From contig NZ_CP019434.1 in the NCBI RefSeq assembly GCF_001975725.1, positions 2,595,524 to 2,659,523 of the forward strand: a stretch of 64,000 bases of DNA. Reading direction: 5' to 3'. Source of the DNA: Acidihalobacter ferrooxydans (lineage in GTDB: Bacteria; Pseudomonadota; Gammaproteobacteria; DSM-5130; Acidihalobacteraceae). Under the pieces are notes generated by a model that saw nothing but the letters and a program-made list of their open reading frames with translations, did not search any database and was not told the origin of the DNA. The position numbers were made by a program, and so were the translations under genes. Positions 62,159 to 64,000 of this stretch are shown piece by piece; the first letter of the stretch is position 1, and the number at the start of each line of letters is the position of its first letter.

Positions 62159-62907
62159 TCCTCAATCCTCAGATCCTTGCCGGACAGCTTAAACTGCTGT
62201 CCGAAATCTGGGGTCCACTTTACTGGCAGGCGTATCGGGCGATTCGCATGTCTGCATGAGTCCCAGAGCTTCAACCCATACCCGCTCGTCTTCTATGCAC
62301 GTCGGAGCCTGCCAGCGTGAGGGTAAACCTGCCCCTGTAGCTTCTTCGGGATCGACGAATAATGCGGCGTACCGCATGGAGCCATGCCCCCGTGACCAGC
62401 CTGTCACTTCGGTGCCTGCGGTCGGAAAGAGACCATTCCTCGGCGCGTTTTCACTGTAGTCGTCGCCCCGTTGACTCGCCGTTCGTATAGCAGTCCGTCC
62501 GTCAGTTCTATGAATAGCGTGTGTTGCGTCGATTGGTAATGAAGCGTCGCTTTCTCCGAGCCGATTTGTCGGGAAACGATCTCCAGGGACGTTTTGCCGA
62601 GCGAGCAGGACTGCCTGTCGAGCAATAGGGCCTCGTAGTCGCGCATGGCCTCGTGTCCTCCTGATAGACCCAACTCGGTCACATGCCGGGATTCCTGATA
62701 TGCGCCCCGTATTGGCTCGAAAGGCATTCCGGTGAAACTCATTGGTTTGCGTAATTTAGAATAAAAAATGAGCATTTAGTTCAAAACGGGACACGCGGGC
62801 CATCCCTATACTCGAACCTGTACGATTCGTGAACTGTCATTAACCGGCATAAACCGTTTTCCGGACACGGCTAGCACATCCAGATAGATGGTTTGGGAGT
62901 GTTGAAA

Positions 62908-63819
62908 ATGCTGTTGGCAAACGAGAAATACATGCTCGACGCTGCTGAAGAATCACTGCTGCCGACCGAAACCGACGTGCATTTCTACAAACGGCACGAC
63001 TACTTTGTCTCAGAAAAAATATTTTCCGATCAAGAGATAGACGCGCTCCTCGAAGAGGCGGGGCGGTATTATGGTGGGCACCGGGATCGCCGCATTCCGT
63101 TCATTCCGAAAGGTGCAACGTATTGGCGGGAAGGCGATGCAACCGATCTTCGGCAAAACAACTACATCACTTACGAATCCCTGAGCATGAGGGCGCTTTT
63201 ACTGAAACCGCTCGTTGGCGCAATCGCAGCAAAATTGGCCGAAACTTCGGAATCCCGCCTCTTTACCGACGTACTGCGGTATAAAACGCCTGGGCGAGAC
63301 AGGAATACGACGATTGGATGGCACATTGATCGCCACTACTGGCAAATGTTCACATCCGATGTCATGTTGACGGCATTCATTCCGCTGCACGATTGCTACG
63401 AAGAGCATGGGACTATCGTGATGGTCGACGGCAGCAACCAGTGGCATGAAACCTCGACACCGGACGAGAGTACGGCCTTGCACTTCGCTCAGCGCGGTCT
63501 GAACGACCTGGAACAGCGACTGGCGATTGAAGCGAAAGCCAACAATGCGGACATCAAGACCGTCCCGATTCGATTGAACAAAGGACAGGTGTGTTTTCAC
63601 AACAGCCTGACTTACCACGGGAGTTTTCCGAATGTTTCGGAACGTCCGCGGCAGACCATCTCTTTACATTTCCAGGACAAGGAGAACCGATACCGGCGTT
63701 ATCCGCTACCGTCAGGTAACCTGGCGGCGCATCATACGGAACAACTGTGCGCACGGCTCGATAACGGCGATCCCGACTACACGGATCCTGAGTATTTCCC
63801 GGTTTTATGGACAGGATGA
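62908..63819 (+). CDS. Phytanoyl-CoA dioxygenase (PhyH) family protein
   Basis: 303 residues from the ATG at 62908 with GGGAG upstream (a TTG at 62893 is less likely). Fe(II)/2-oxoglutarate oxygenase signature: His139-x-Asp141 in IGWHIDRHYW and the distal His in CFHNSLTYHGSFPN (about 237), followed by the 2-oxoglutarate-binding Arg region RPRQTISLHF. Substrate unknown; members hydroxylate diverse small molecules, often in secondary metabolism. The MFS gene starts 16 bp later, suggesting a two-gene operon for modifying and exporting a compound. Confidence 0.88.
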   Translation: MLLANEKYMLDAAEESLLPTETDVHFYKRHDYFVSEKIFSDQEIDALLEEAGRYYGGHRDRRIPFIPKGATYWREGDATDLRQNNYITYESLSMRALLLKPLVGAIAAKLAETSESRLFTDVLRYKTPGRDRNTTIGWHIDRHYWQMFTSDVMLTAFIPLHDCYEEHGTIVMVDGSNQWHETSTPDESTALHFAQRGLNDLEQRLAIEAKANNADIKTVPIRLNKGQVCFHNSLTYHGSFPNVSERPRQTISLHFQDKENRYRRYPLPSGNLAAHHTEQLCARLDNGDPDYTDPEYFPVLWTG

Positions 63820-63834
63820 TCGGGTGCGGACGCT

Positions 63835-64000
63835 GTGAATGATACTGTTTCGATCGCTGAGAAACGGGTCGTATTAACAGGGTATCTCATGCTGATCAGC
63901 TTGTTCGGCATGATGGCGGTGGATATTTTTTGCCGGCCTTGCCGACCATGGCGCAAGCGCTGCACGTTTCGGATGCGGCCATTCAGGCGATCTTCCCGGC
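63835..64000 (+). pseudogene. MFS (Bcr/CflA-type) transporter start, frameshifted, cut by window end
   Basis: From the GTG at 63835 the frame reads EKRVVLTGYLMLISLFGMMAVDIF and then leaves the family pattern. The next frame continues LPALPTMAQALHVSDAAIQAIFP, the typical first loop of Bcr/CflA drug exporters. The switch occurs at a run of six T (about 63926-63931); seven T would restore one frame. It is either a mutation, a phase-variable tract or a sequence error. The rest lies outside the window. Confidence 0.7.

Larger units (their letters stand above)
60882..62222 (-). mobile_element. IS3-family insertion sequence, copy 2 (1341 bp)
   Basis: Same length and ends as copy 1 (4823-6163), in opposite orientation. 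Flanked by the 3-bp repeat CTG (60879-60881 and 62223-62225), showing a simple insertion into the AraC-type gene. OrfB differs from copy 1 by one residue that I can see (Ala for Val in the YDxLGEL motif). Confidence 0.95.
60560..62742 (-). pseudogene. AraC-family regulator broken by frameshift and IS3 insertion
   Basis: Three colinear minus-strand pieces form one gene. The N-terminal part (62742-62404; MSFTGMPFEPIRG...LFIELTDGLLYERRVNG) ends at FRPQAPK. After a one-base shift the next frame continues GTEVTGWSRGHGSMRYAALFVDPEEATG down to the insertion at 62222. Past the IS (from 60881) comes SLYLEGRALALLAVLADRFG and the first helix-turn-helix (LERALAFIRERAAGGYDLHELADAAHISQAQLVRLFKDALGTTPMAYVASQRI), but the last DNA-binding helices are lost at 60560. 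It is divergent to the PhyH gene and may once have regulated it. Confidence 0.85.

Noticed and set aside
4823-62222. Composite transposon bounded by the two IS3 copies
   Set aside because: Each copy has its own matching 3-bp target repeat, and the right copy sits inside a colinear AraC-type gene, so they are independent insertions.
1-64000. tRNA, rRNA or classical att sites marking island borders
   Set aside because: I looked for tRNA-like cloverleaf ends and long direct repeats at the region borders and saw none; a dedicated tRNA search would be needed to exclude them.

Overview
The window looks like proteobacterial accessory DNA, probably beta- or gammaproteobacterial. The signs are a Tat-type signal peptide, TRAP and ABC transporters, GG-N10-GC sigma-54-like promoters, and IS3/IS630/IS66/IS1595/IS4 elements. 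The genus cannot be told from sequence alone. I found no rRNA, tRNA or CRISPR array. It reads as a catabolic island for ring ureides (allantoin, hydantoins, related amides) joined to a defence island and a decayed mobile-element or prophage zone.

Left part (1-11.7 kb): a truncated duplicate permease; an ABC importer (binding protein, permease, ATPase) with a PuuE-type cyclic-amide hydrolase between its genes; a 1341-bp IS3-family element; and a second, divergent binding protein. Next comes a FCD/GntR regulator followed by a tightly overlapped operon: racemase, PuuE-type allantoinase, allantoicase, ureidoglycolate lyase. Together these would import allantoin-like compounds and break them to glyoxylate plus urea or ammonia.

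Middle part (11.7-30.5 kb): scrambled by insertion sequences. It holds a truncated dihydroorotate-dehydrogenase-like gene beside an IS3 element, an MFS transporter, a frameshifted Asp/Glu-racemase-family gene, a dead and an intact IS630, a TRAP transporter operon, a COG0523/CobW GTPase with a small CxxC protein and another PuuE-type enzyme, an L-asparaginase, and a nest of IS66, IS1595 and IS4 pieces around a gutted ABC ATPase.

Hydantoin block (30.6-42.5 kb): hyuA-hyuB-hyuC plus a fourth PuuE-type enzyme in one operon; NCS1 permease, D-hydantoinase and racemase in a second; and an N-carbamoyl-D-amino-acid amidohydrolase on the opposite strand. The two operons share a near-identical sigma-54-type promoter and two conserved upstream elements at matching spacing, so they are probably co-activated.

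Defence island (43.4-55.4 kb, all minus strand, gaps of 28 bp or less): type III restriction subunit, a ParE/RelE-type toxin-antitoxin pair, type III methyltransferase, an AAA ATPase plus subtilase pair resembling IetAS, and a RelE-like/UvrD helicase fusion. The layout suggests one transcript of about 12 kb.

Right part (55.4-64 kb): mobile-element or phage debris. It has a possible conjugation protein beside four 16-17-bp repeats at about 66-bp spacing, a helicase remnant, a 32-bp perfect palindrome, a phage-type adenine methyltransferase with an apparently leaderless promoter carrying an operator, a broken HD-hydrolase, an AraC-type regulator broken by a second copy of the 1341-bp IS3 element, and a PhyH-family dioxygenase followed by an MFS gene that appears frameshifted at a poly-T run.
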